Assembly: GCA_027451605.1 (NCBI GenBank)
Contig: DAIDJA010000074.1
Coordinates: forward strand, 1-7,801
Direction of reading: 5' to 3'
Length of the DNA: 7,801 nt
DNA from: Acidimicrobiales bacterium
GTDB lineage: Bacteria > Actinomycetota > Acidimicrobiia > Acidimicrobiales > JABEUL01
Each line of letters opens with the position of its first letter. The first letter of the stretch is position 1. The notes below the pieces were generated by a model. The model made no database searches. It was not told the DNA's origin and was given only the letters and a program-made list of their open reading frames with translations. The position numbers were made by a program, and so were the translations under genes. Below are positions 1 through 7,801 of this stretch, piece after piece.

Positions 1-694
1 CTCCCATTGAGTTATAACATTGAGTATCTGACTGATTTGGTGAAGTTAATAGATTACCTTGGTTATCATATGTCCATTCTGCAGTAGATGTGGAACTTGG
101 AGCGGTAGTCGAATAATAGTTAACTCTGCCCTGAGTGTCGTAGCCTATATAACTGCCACTCCAGTCCTGAGTGACCATACCTTGGCCGTTTCTATACTCA
201 TTTTTGGCTGTTGATCCAGGAGCGTACAATACACTCAGACTGTTTATAGTATTATCCCCGTAGTAAGTTTTCCCATAGGCGTCTAATGTAGACGTCGTGG
301 AATTTGCGCAAAGCGGAAGAGTGTATCCCGTTAAATTTCCGTTTGCGTCATAAGAAAAACCAATACTGTCGGTAGGTACCGATAACGATCCGCATGACGA
401 AATTGCCGGTGTCATCCAGTTAGTCTCGTCGGTCATCCTATTTGCCGAATCAAAAGAATAGTCAACAACTGTATTCGTTGATGACGGTGGTAAAGTACAA
501 GCACCTACGGAAGTAACGTTGTAGCCTATGCATGTCTGATTACCATCTAAATCATAATTATAAGTTGTTAAGTTTCCGTACTCATCCATCGAAGATGTCA
601 TTTCACCCAAATTATTATAGGAATAAGTTGAGATGCCTAAATTATCTTGTTCTTGAATTATATTTGAGTCCGCATCATAAGAATATGTATTAAG
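1..694 (-). other. Second RHS/YD-repeat section, running off the left edge
   Basis: After the inserted propeller the YD pattern resumes at once: SYDADSNIIQEQDNLG, SYNNLGEMTSSMDEYGNL, NYDLDGNQTC, SFDSANRMTDE, SYDANGNLTG, GYDTQGRVNYY, TYDNQGNLLTSPN, CYNSMG. The conserved PxGLR-type motif that closes RHS cores, and any variable tip or toxin after it, have not been reached by position 1. The frame shows no stop. Confidence 0.85.
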
Positions 695-3600
695 GTCAAA
701 GAGCATTGGCCAAGTTGAACCTGAATTGGTTGAATACAGAACCTGTGCCGAACTGTAATCAGTTGATCCTAAGGCTATACAGCTGGTACTGTATCCGCAG
801 CCCACAGTATTTAGTGACTTTGTTCCGTAAGGTATTGAAGAGGTTTCATCTGTTATTGAGAAATTCGGGCTCGAATATGTAATATGGCCTATAACTGAAG
901 TTGAAGTTGTAGATACCCCTACTGTATAACAGTCAGTTAAAGACGATGATAAAGGACATGAAACTGAACTTAACGACTGATAAGAAGAAGGAATCGTAAC
1001 TGAATTAGTTGACCAAGAAGTTCCTGTTGTGGTGGTAATGATTGCAGCAGATGAGGAACCCTGTCCGACTGCGACACATTGAGTGGTATTGGCACAGGAT
1101 ATCGAATTTAATACGGTTGAACTGAAACTGGTAGGACTGGTGAAAGTCCCGGAATTATAGCCTGTTATATAGCCGGTAGATGAAGAGGTTCCCGCCATAT
1201 AACACACAGTTGACGAGGGACAATTCAGAGAACTTACCGTCTGACCTACAGCTCCGTCAGAAGTTAAACTCCAGGCTGATCCGGAATAAGTGACACTATA
1301 TAAATCAGTGATTGCAGAAACCGGACCGGTTATATAACAACTTGTCGTTGATGTACATGATATCTGAGTATTTGAATTGGCATCAAAAGGCAAGCTTGTC
1401 ACAATTGACCAAGTAGTTCCGGAGTCGGTTGTCTCAACTAATGAAATACCTCCTGTAGTTCCAATGGCTGTTGCAAAACACACTGAAATCGAAGCGCAAG
1501 ATACTGACGATACTGAAGCTATAGTAGAAGGCAAATTGGCATATATAAAGCTTCCCGTAGTATTTGCTACAAGGGCTTGAGTTCCGTTTGGCTGGGTGGC
1601 AACTCCATAGCAGTATGTGGCATATACCCCATAGAATGGGATATAACCTCCGCAAGATGATGAGGTAATATCAGTTGAAGTCCCAATTTCTCCTACTGTC
1701 TGACCCGTAAGTCTGTTTGACGGATCGTATGAGTACATGTTTGATATTTCCGATGAGGACCCGTTTGAATAAAGTGAGGTTAATGTATTGCCGTTGCCGT
1801 CATAGGTGTAGGAAATATTTCCCCCAAATTGAGTTCCGGTATTAGAAAGTCGATTTTGAGAATCATAGCTGTAAGTTGTAGTTTCACCGGTAGCAGGAGG
1901 AGACGAACAAGTGGCATTTGAAATAGTCTGTACGCTCTTCCAACAAAGATTCCCGTTTGAATCATAGGAATATGTTACCGTAGTTGCGCCGGTTGGAGGT
2001 GAGCCACAGGAATTAGATGACACCTGCGCAGATGTCCAACATACCTCATTATCGGCATCATATCCATAAGACTGTGTTATCAAAGGCTGTTGCAGGACAG
2101 TTTGCGAATTTGAAGTAGCACCAGAATAAGTCTGGCTCATAAGCAAGTTTTCATTACTATCATAAGTATTTGTAACGGTACCAGCTATAGTACCTCCTCC
2201 TGATTGAGGAATAGTGGGAGAGACTTCCATTACCACGTTGGATAATGTATCATATCCGTAGGCTGTTTCATAGTCGGCGCAAGACGAAGTACAACTTGCT
2301 GCATTTCCATTTGCAGATATGGAATTTTCAAGTTCACCCGGGTAGTATGTAAACGTATACGAATTTGATCCGGTCGATAGATTCTGAGTACAACCGGTTA
2401 AACTCGTACAGTAATTGAACGTGGATACATTACCGTCAGGATTAGTTACAGAAGACAGACCTCCCAAAGAATTATAAGCATCGGTTGTAATACCGCCCAA
2501 TGCATTAGTTGAAGATTCCAATTCCCCGGGATAGTAAACATTTGATCCAACCGTACAGCTTGGTGAGGTTACACAAGTTACATAGCCGGTGTATGGCTCC
2601 GAACTCGCATCAGAATCGGAATCGCCACAATTTGAACTTGATATCGAATCATCAGGGGTAGCAACAAAATTAGAGACAGTGGGATCGGTGTCGGTTGCTG
2701 CGCACGTCAGATTACCGGCAGAATTATAGGCAAATAAGTCAATTCTAGAAACTTTTGGATTAACGATACTCAAAGGAGAATAAAAATCAATTCCCATTGA
2801 AGTCGGATAGCTAAATTCTGTTGTATCTCCTGTGGGATCGGTATAGCTTGTAACTCGGCCATATTGATCGACCGTCTGTATCCAAATATTTCCGTTTGGA
2901 TCAATAACAGATTGGGTCTTTAAGGAAGTTGGATCACGAATTATTTGAGTAAAAGATTGGGTAGAACTCCCATAGCCCAAAACTTCATAGGCTAACGTCC
3001 CATATATGTAATCATAAAGTATATTGTTTCCCAGTGGGTCTGTGACAATTACAGCTCCACTATTTGTAGTCGGATCCAGCCCGTTATAGTTAAAGTTAAA
3101 AGTACGCGACATGGCATCAGATTGGGACATTGTCCAACCCTCAAAAGGGCTTCCACTTAAGGTGTCGTAAGTATTATTGACCTCATTTTGGCCACTTGGG
3201 TTTTTAACAACCGTTAATTCATTAAGTGAAGAGATTTCAGTATAAGAAAAACTCCACGTTCTGGAATAACTTTCGGACGTAGGATTTAGGGAGGGTGACG
3301 GCGAAGACAATGTAGCCTCAATTAAATCTCCGGCTATACAAGTTGCAGGCGTTAGAGTTGCACAAGGAGAACTGGAATTTGCATAGCTAAAGTTGTATGT
3401 CCTTATCCCGTCCGCAACAGAGGTTACTTGGGAAGTCGAGTTTAACTGCTCCACTAGCGTTTCGCCTGTAGAATTCGTGAACACTATACAGGAAGTTGCC
3501 GTAGCCGGACACAGCGAAGTCCCACCGGCGGGATAGGTAACAGTTGTAGTAGCCCCGTTTTGATCGGACATTGAAATTAAAGTTCCGGATGAATTAAAGT

Positions 3601-5435
3601 TAATAATTTCGTAACTTGGGAAGAATCTTATAAAACTGTACGATCCGTCACTATTCTTATAAAAAGAAGACTCTTCCCACGGAGCAGAACAATACACTTT
3701 TGAGGCATTCGAATCTAATATATTGGTTGGGTCTAATTGCGATGAAACAAAATAACCGTTTGACGTAAATGAAGAATTAGGACTGACAGTTGGGCATTGA
3801 GACCCCGTTGGTGGATAGAAGTAAACCTGTGAACCATTTTCCTGGGTAATTGCAATTTGACCCGAAGTCGAATTAATTGACGCAGATATTCCCGTCCACG
3901 GAGAAAAGCCATATCCGAAGTTAGTGGATCCCAATGAACCATGGTTATTGGAATTATAGGTTAGCGAAAAGTCAATTGGGATTCCAATCCCCGGTAAATC
4001 TAGGTGCGGCAAAGTATAAGTAAAATTACCTGACGCAGTATCTACGGGATCGCCCACAAATGCCAATAAAGTAGCATCTGCCGTTTCAGACTCAGTGGTT
4101 ACTGCATTTGCCACAGTTAAACTAGGTAATACTGCAGACTCACTTACAACGGCATTTCCGTCACCTTGCACAAGGGCTGTGGCCACAGATGAACTCGGTG
4201 AATTTGATGGTGGTCCTTTCATTCCATTTGAACTGCATGAAAAACCACACCCACTGTCCGAGCCTCCGGTTCCCTCATTGCTTTGAGGAGTCGGCCCTGC
4301 ATTAATAAACGACGGTGTCTCTGATACTGCATAAACAGTTGACGCAGTAGTTATTATAGAATTATCCACACTGATATTTGAGCCATATCCGATATCAAAC
4401 TTTGATCCCGTTGTATAAACATATCTTGAAGTTGAAAGATTGTTAAACTTCAGTAAAACTCCACCGGCAAAATAATATAGCTCAGAAGAATCTTTATAAT
4501 ATGGAGTAGCCAATACCGCCGAGTTGGAATTTACATATACTTCAGAGGAACCAAAATTATATGTAGTTGCAGATAAATCACTTAAACTAAACTCCTGTAA
4601 GTTACCTCCGGATTCTGCGACAAAAACGTCATTTGAATTGCAAAGTATCCCAACAGGCGTACTCGATATGGCAGCTGATCCACTAAAAGTCAATTTCCCA
4701 ATACCCGCACCCAAATACAGATCAAGAGTAGAACCCGTTATGGCAGCTAAGGTACTGCCGTCTGGACAAACTGTCAAATGAGTATATCCGGCTCCAGTTA
4801 TTGGCTGTGTTTCATTAATGGAACTTGAAGTCATCGAAGAGAGGTCAAACTGATAAATTCCACCAGCCGACGGGTCGGCATCGGAGATATATGCATACCT
4901 GTTATTTGCAGAAATTGCAACATCACCCGGTTCGGAAACTACGTTTTGAACGTTTACCGCTTGAACACTCCCACTATTTATTGCCGGTGATCTTCCCAAA
5001 TTTCCGTAAAAGAAAAGGTTCCCCGTATCGACTGAACCTTGCGAGGTCAAAACTACCGCTTTGGTACCGTCGCTACTAAAAGCCACAGGCACTTGATTGT
5101 TTTGCAACTGATATTGGTCACTGAGCGACGGGATCTGTGAATAATCAGGTGTCCACCCGGTAGATGTCGATTTATAATCAGCTATCTCGAAACAAGATCC
5201 TCCGCACGATAAATTACTGGTAAAGTATGAGACTCCCCATACCACTGAACCCGTACCGGAAGATGAAACCAATGAGATCGAACGGAGTTTTGAATGCGAA
5301 TTCAGTTTAGCTCCTGCTATTGACAGAGGAATCACAATTAAACCTAAAAAAAAATAGAACCATAACGAGCCAGGTTATCAATAACTTTGGCTTTGACCTT
5401 GACCGTAAAGTATTACCGGCATTAAATACTATCAT
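1..5435 (-). CDS. Giant secreted RHS/YD-repeat protein with two beta-propeller modules; frame break at T9 near the start; 3' end outside window
   Basis: The frame whose plus-strand triplets start at positions 2, 5, 8 and so on is open from a stop at 5374..5372 to the left edge, about 1790 codons read without a stop. It encodes an RHS-type protein. RHS families build a hollow beta-shell that often encloses a C-terminal toxin or displays a variable tip. Seen: the GDPVDTASGNF entry motif (residues about 461-471), then LPGIGIPIDFSLTYNS, then many YD units (YDSNGNL, YDSQNRL, YDGNGNT, YDANGNL, YDTQGRV). An N-terminal propeller precedes the RHS core, and a seven-repeat CX(n)C propeller interrupts it. 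The open frame has no plausible in-frame start. ATG at 5435..5433, downstream of a promoter, encodes a signal peptide but needs one T removed from a T9 run to join the body. This start is inferred from the promoter, the signal peptide and that single-base fix. There is only a weak GGGA eight bases upstream as ribosome site. The gene follows mfd on the same strand, with no evident functional link. Function and C-terminal domain are unknown. Confidence 0.88.
695..1680 (-). other. Seven-repeat CX(n)C beta-propeller-like module inserted in the RHS core
   Basis: Residues about 1252-1580 hold seven units of about 42-53 residues, each starting with a Cys pair and then a short (Y/F/V)-x-x-G-like strand. 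The seven are CGGY..YC (1654, 1612), CASISVC (1498, 1480), CTSTTSC (1357, 1339), CPSSTVC (1222, 1204), CANTTQC (1096, 1078), CPLSSSLTDC (958, 931) and CGYSTSC (799, 781); numbers are the high coordinates of the two Cys codons. Five are exact CX5C. Asp-box-like turns recur: TTDSGTTW (1432..1409) and STNSGSTW (733..710), with weaker YSGSAW and TTGTSW. Seven repeats of this size fit one closed seven-bladed propeller of the BNR/sialidase-like kind, with a disulfide per blade. YD repeats flank both sides (SYDPSNRLTG before, SYDADSNIIQ after). No sialidase catalytic set is evident. Confidence 0.75.
1690..4020 (-). other. First RHS/YD-repeat section of the giant protein
   Basis: This begins with the degenerate N-terminal RHS strands (FNFNYNGLD, VTDPLGNN, VIDPNGNIW, VDQYGRVTSYTDPTGDT). 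From about 2750 leftward it becomes increasingly regular YD units: AYNSAGNLTC, AYNSLGGLSS, GYDTLSNVV, TYDSNENLL, SYDSNGNLCW, SYDSQNRLS, TYDGNGNTL, SYDPSNRLTG. YD repeats fold as a spiralling beta-shell in known structures of TcC, TcB and teneurins. Cysteines are unusually frequent for YD repeats, in keeping with an exported protein. A heptapeptide, YYPGELE, occurs twice (2536..2516 and 2347..2327), 63 residues apart, each time ahead of a divergent YD unit, which suggests an older duplication. Confidence 0.85.
1874..2068 (-). repeat. Tandem 32/33-residue Cys-bearing YD unit, two copies
   Basis: Copy one (2068..1973, 32 residues) and copy two (1972..1874, 33 residues) share the plan Y-x-YD-x6-(V/L)CW-x-S-x-Q, then C-x-SPP, then TG and a Thr-rich end. 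Both keep two cysteines at the same spacing and a Trp right after the first. DNA identity is only partial, so the duplication is old. A third YD unit (YSYDSQNRL) follows directly without the Cys part. The paired Cys probably form a disulfide within each unit. Confidence 0.75.
4022..4054 (-). other. RHS entry motif GDPVDTASGNF
   Basis: Eleven residues (about 461-471) match the GDPV(N/D)TATGNF motif that opens the core of many RHS and related wall-associated proteins. It is followed by LPHLDLPGIGIPIDFSLTYN and then by a stretch on the theme of GYGFSPW, the usual first strands of the shell. It marks where the RHS part begins. Confidence 0.85.
4080..4340 (-). other. Low-complexity Ser/Pro/Gly/Ala linker in the RHS protein
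   Basis: Residues about 366-451 are rich in Ser, Pro, Gly, Thr and Ala, with few large hydrophobics (SNEGTGGSDSGCGFSCSSNG, then GPPSNSPSSS). It holds a close Cys pair (CGFSC) that could form a disulfide after export. It separates the N-terminal propeller from the RHS entry motif and is probably a flexible tether. Confidence 0.6.
4340..5300 (-). other. N-terminal beta-propeller-like region of the RHS protein (YVTN/lactonase-like)
   Basis: Residues about 45-365 show repeated hydrophobic beta-strand patterns with the blade signature seen in YVTN and lactonase propellers: FSSDGTKAVVL (from about 119), ISANNRYAYISDA (from about 174), CPDGSTLAAI (near 222), then VGILCNSNDVFVAESGGNL and SELYYFAGGVLLKF. 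Blades are irregular, about 45-50 residues each, and I count about six or seven. Such domains usually bind protein or glycan partners, so an adhesive or scaffolding role outside the RHS shell is inferred. There are no catalytic residues I can name. Confidence 0.6.
5309..5435 (-). other. Signal peptide of the RHS protein, split by the T9 frame break
   Basis: Read from ATG at 5435 with one T removed from the T9 run, the first 42 residues form a classic Sec signal peptide. The n-region is basic (RSRSKPK, residues 11-17). The hydrophobic core is about 25 residues (LLITWLVMVLFF then LGLIVIPLSI). The c-region is small, SIAGA, followed by KLNS, giving a likely signal peptidase I cut after A42. No cysteine follows, so it is not a lipoprotein signal. 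As sequenced, the upstream frame instead runs LFFFRFNCDSSVNSRS and stops at 5309..5307 (TAA). That both halves look right only when joined is the main reason to trust this start. An internal ATG at 5363..5361 (MVLFF) is an alternative but lacks the basic n-region. Confidence 0.8.
5346..5354 (-). repeat. T9 homopolymer (A9 on plus strand) at the frame junction of the RHS gene
   Basis: Nine consecutive T on the coding strand follow codons ATG GTT CTA. In the upstream frame they read TTT TTT TTT AGG. The body frame needs TTT TTT TTA GGT, which a tract of eight gives. A tract of ten would read into TAG. Ribosomal -1 slippage would also reach TAG, so only a net -1 nucleotide (or +2) change restores the long frame. 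The tract lies 28 codons after the proposed start, a typical place for a simple-sequence switch, but also a typical place for a homopolymer read error. Confidence 0.85.
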
Positions 5436-5587
5436 TTCAATTTTCCCATTCAAAATTAAAGACCAATTTAATCGTATTTTAACACTATCTGAGTCTGAAA
5501 TCAAGAGGATATTGTCAGAAAGCTAATGAAATTATTTTCTGAACCAACTATATCAAAACATCGAATCTTAACGTCTTGCCAGCACCT
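5436..5587. other. Intergenic spacer between mfd and the RHS gene
   Basis: 152 AT-rich bases. The only supported element is the leftward promoter at 5504..5476. No GC-rich hairpin with a T tail was seen after the mfd stop, so some read-through from mfd into the RHS gene is possible. No RNA gene was recognised. Confidence 0.6.
5476..5504 (-). promoter_or_regulatory. Sigma70-type promoter for the RHS gene
   Basis: On the minus strand there is TTGATT (5504..5499) as -35 (4 of 6 to TTGACA), a 17-base spacer, and TAAAAT (5481..5476) as -10 (5 of 6 to TATAAT). Transcription would begin near 5469, leaving a leader of about 33 bases before ATG 5435. Its placement between the mfd stop and the signal-peptide start supports separate transcription of the RHS gene and the choice of that start. 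This is a pattern match only; no operator is visible. Confidence 0.6.
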
Positions 5588-7801
5588 TTATTCTGCGATT
5601 GATTGTAAAAATATTAGCAATTTCTTACTTAAACTCTCGGTTAACGGATTCAGAGTATTTTCGATTTCCGATTTTGAACGGTTGGTCAAATAAGTATCGA
5701 GATTGTTTAAATCCATTCTAAGCTCCTTGTCTTCATAAGTATATTGAAGCTTATTTCGTGTCAGGCGAATTAATTTAGACTGTAACAAAACGAGAGGAGT
5801 AATCTTTAATTCTGTTGTAGGCGATCTGTAGATGTTCGGCTTTTGTTTGGTAGATATTTCTTTTATCGAATTTTCCAGACAATATATTCTCAAATCGACT
5901 AAATCAAATAAGTTCAAACATTCTTTCGGCATTGGTCCGAATCGATCTTCAAGCTCATTTTTGAAATCCTCTTTATCTGATTTATTATCCAATGCCGAAA
6001 GTCGTTTATATACGTCCAGTCGAATGTCTTCAGGTTCTATGTAGTTCGTCGGGATAAAAGCCTTAAGAGGAATGTCTAAAATAACTTTGGGTTTTTCAAC
6101 CTCTTTTATACCTTTAATCGTCTGAATCGCATCTGCGACCATCTGAACATACAAGTCATAGCCTACAGCGGCTATATGTCCGCTTTGTGAATTACCCAAA
6201 AGAGTCCCCGCTCCACGAATCTCCAAATCCCTCATTGCCAATCTAAATCCCGCTCCCAACTCCGTCTGCTCGCTAATGGATTTGAGGCGTTCATAGGCAC
6301 TTTCGGTAAGTTTACGATTTTCGGGATAGAAAAGATATGCATATGCCTTTCTACTTGACCTACCGACCCTACCTCTCAACTGGTGCATTTGACCCAGTCC
6401 CAAAAGATCGGATCTTTCCACAATTAAGGTATTTACATTTGGCATGTCAATTCCGGATTCAATAATTGTTGTACACACAAGTACATCAAATTTATTGTCA
6501 ATGAAGTCCAATATCGTCTTTTCCAATAGGCTCTCGTCCATTTGACCGTGAGCATAACCAATTCTTGCCTGAGGTACCAATTCCTGCAGCTCCAGGACTT
6601 TGGTTTGAATCCCCTTCACCCTGTTGAATACGTAAAAAACTTGACCCTCCCTTAAGAGTTCTCGTCGTATCGCTTCTGACACGGCACGATTGTCGTAGGC
6701 TCCCACGTAAGTCAAAATAGGCTGTCTTGCGACGGGAGGAGTTGAAATCAATGACATCTCTTTAATGCCGGTTAGCGACATCTCCAGTGTTCGTGGGATC
6801 GGTGAAGCCGAAAGTGTAAGAACGTCAACTCCAACCTGTAATTTTTTAAGTTTTTCTTTGTGGCTCACTCCGAACCTTTGTTCTTCGTCTATAACCAATA
6901 AGCCAAGATCTTTAAAGTTTATTTTTTCGGACAATAGTTTGTGCGTTCCGACCACAACGTCGACGGATCCGGCTCTGATACCTTTAATAACTTCTTCTGA
7001 CTCTTTTGGCGCTAAAAATCGTGACAGAAGTTCAACCTTAAACGGATATTCTTTAAAGCGATCCGTAAGAGTCTTAAAGTGCTGGTTTGCGAGAATTGTT
7101 GTAGGAGCCAAAAAGGCAACCTGCTTTGAGTCGTTCAGTGCCTTAAATATTGCCCGAATTGCCACTTCGGTTTTACCGAATCCAACGTCTCCGCATATCA
7201 GCCTGTCCATGGGTTTGGAACTTTCCATATCGGAGAACACTTCCTGTATCGCTTTTTTCTGATCAGAAGTTTCGATAAAAGAAAACGTAGATGCGACAAA
7301 GTCGTCTATAAAGACGTCCGGTTGGGAAAATGCAAAACCGGTTGCTACACCCCTTGCTTTATAAAGTTCAACCAATTCAACTGCCACCTTGGCAATTTCA
7401 GCCCTGACCTTACCCGTAGTTTTTGCCCAGTCACTTCCACCGAGTTTGGACAAGCCCGGCGATTCTCCGCCGGAATAAGGTGTAATGTGGTCCATCATCT
7501 CAACCGGAAGATACAGTCTGTCACTCCCCCTGTATTCCAACAGCAGATAGTCCCTTTCGATATTGTCAATCGACCTTTTTACCATGCCGGCAAATTTTGC
7601 GATACCGTGATGATCGTGAACCACATAAGACCCAACTGTCAGTTCGTCAAAAAAACCCGTGGAGATCTTTTTACGATGGCGTATCGGACGGTGTATCGTG
7701 CGTTTTTTTGTTATTTCAAATTCAGAGATCAGGGCTAGTTTCTGAGAGTCAACTATCACACTTTTTTCCAAATTTGCGGCAATTACGCCGATATCGTCGC
7801 C
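5588..7801 (-). CDS. mfd: Transcription-repair coupling factor Mfd, C-terminal part (5' end outside window)
   Basis: Mfd is a cytoplasmic ATP-driven DNA translocase. It pushes or removes RNA polymerase stalled at lesions and recruits UvrA for nucleotide excision repair. The frame is open through the right edge without a start, so about 737 C-terminal residues are present of the roughly 1100-1200 usual for the family. Seen in order, numbered from the edge: the CarD-like RNA-polymerase-interaction domain (GSYVVHDHHGIAKF near 57-70, with LLLEYRGSDRLYLPV following); Walker A GDVGFGKT (204-211, bases 7192..7169); DEEQ box in VIDEEQRFG (about 305-308); motif III SASPIPRTL, where most homologues have TATPIPRTL; helicase motif VI QLRGRVGR (474-481); the translocation motif RDLEIRGAGTLLG with SGHIAAVG (about 524-547); and the C-terminal TRCF domain (about 575-645). 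The tail ends in SIAE. The UvrA-binding N-terminal half lies outside. No frameshift or lost catalytic residue is seen. No clear terminator hairpin follows the TAA. Identification is very secure. Confidence 0.97.
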   Translation of the reverse strand, partial: GDDIGVIAANLEKSVIVDSQKLALISEFEITKKRTIHRPIRHRKKISTGFFDELTVGSYVVHDHHGIAKFAGMVKRSIDNIERDYLLLEYRGSDRLYLPVEMMDHITPYSGGESPGLSKLGGSDWAKTTGKVRAEIAKVAVELVELYKARGVATGFAFSQPDVFIDDFVASTFSFIETSDQKKAIQEVFSDMESSKPMDRLICGDVGFGKTEVAIRAIFKALNDSKQVAFLAPTTILANQHFKTLTDRFKEYPFKVELLSRFLAPKESEEVIKGIRAGSVDVVVGTHKLLSEKINFKDLGLLVIDEEQRFGVSHKEKLKKLQVGVDVLTLSASPIPRTLEMSLTGIKEMSLISTPPVARQPILTYVGAYDNRAVSEAIRRELLREGQVFYVFNRVKGIQTKVLELQELVPQARIGYAHGQMDESLLEKTILDFIDNKFDVLVCTTIIESGIDMPNVNTLIVERSDLLGLGQMHQLRGRVGRSSRKAYAYLFYPENRKLTESAYERLKSISEQTELGAGFRLAMRDLEIRGAGTLLGNSQSGHIAAVGYDLYVQMVADAIQTIKGIKEVEKPKVILDIPLKAFIPTNYIEPEDIRLDVYKRLSALDNKSDKEDFKNELEDRFGPMPKECLNLFDLVDLRIYCLENSIKEISTKQKPNIYRSPTTELKITPLVLLQSKLIRLTRNKLQYTYEDKELRMDLNNLDTYLTNRSKSEIENTLNPLTESLSKKLLIFLQSIAE

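Noticed and set aside
695..1680. Possibility that the seven-repeat block is a separate gene or a transposon-like insertion in the RHS gene.
   Set aside because: The reading frame is continuous with the YD repeats on both sides, and no inverted or direct terminal repeats or internal start signals were seen.
2066..4054. Possibility of a CRISPR-like or DNA-level tandem array, from the periodic look of the region.
   Set aside because: The periodicity is at the protein level (YD units). The DNA copies are divergent and the spacing varies.
1377..4781. Several short open frames of 60-85 codons on both strands within the left 5 kb.
   Set aside because: All overlap the long, repeat-rich RHS frame, which explains the sequence completely. 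None has a motif or a start signal.
5320..5526. Plus-strand frame of 68 codons (TTG start) with protein-like, charged, helical composition ending EIKRILSES.
   Set aside because: It lies antisense across the RHS signal-peptide region and promoter, has no ATG and no Shine-Dalgarno, and both halves of the minus-strand signal peptide make better sense. It is probably chance, though its composition is unusually protein-like.
6800..6830. Mfd motif III reads SASPIPRTL in place of TATPIPRTL, which could suggest an altered motor.
   Set aside because: The Thr-to-Ser changes are conservative, and Walker A, the DEEQ box and motif VI are intact, so loss of activity is not supported.
6765..7262. Plus-strand open frame of 165 codons.
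   Set aside because: It is fully antisense to the conserved Mfd motor domains. Composition is Ser/Thr-rich without recognisable motifs; it is a shadow of mfd codon bias.
7322..7738. Plus-strand open frame of 138 codons.
   Set aside because: Antisense to the Mfd RNA-polymerase-interaction domain, no ribosome site, no family resemblance.

Overview
The window has two leftward (minus-strand) genes and almost no other sequence. On the right, 7801..5588 is the C-terminal part (about 737 residues) of mfd, the transcription-repair coupling factor. Its beginning lies beyond the right edge. On the left, from 5435 to beyond position 1, is one giant secreted RHS/YD-repeat protein. It has at least about 1811 residues in the window, and its C-terminus is off the left edge. 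A 152-base spacer between them holds a good sigma70-type promoter that points into the RHS gene.

Organism: bacterial, moderately AT-rich, standard genetic code (TGA is not read as sense in either gene). The RHS protein is Ser/Thr/Asn/Gly-rich, and its Cys-containing YD units and CX5C propeller repeats remind me of large secreted proteins in Actinobacteria, Chloroflexi and Patescibacteria (CPR). No phylogenetic marker here lets me decide. mfd is a near-universal housekeeping gene and says little about lineage.

Layout of the giant protein, in reading order (right to left): signal peptide (5435..5309); a probable N-terminal YVTN/lactonase-like beta-propeller (about 5300..4340); a low-complexity Ser/Pro/Gly linker (about 4340..4080); the RHS entry motif GDPVDTASGNF (4054..4022); the first RHS/YD section (about 4020..1690), including a tandem Cys-bearing YD unit (2068..1874); a second propeller-like module of seven CX(n)C repeats (about 1680..695) inserted between two YD repeats; and more YD repeats from about 695 to the left edge. 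Any C-terminal toxin or other tip domain would lie beyond the left edge.

The main anomaly is at the start of the giant gene. The ATG that follows the promoter and opens a textbook signal peptide is out of frame with the 1770-codon body. The break falls exactly at a run of nine T (A9 on the plus strand, 5346..5354) inside the hydrophobic core. With eight T the signal peptide and body fuse perfectly. This could be a homopolymer sequencing error, a phase-variable switch or transcriptional slippage, and it merits checking first.

The two genes probably have no shared function. mfd acts on stalled RNA polymerase in the cytoplasm, while the RHS protein is built for export. The left 5.4 kb is almost entirely coding, so no long gene-free stretch exists.
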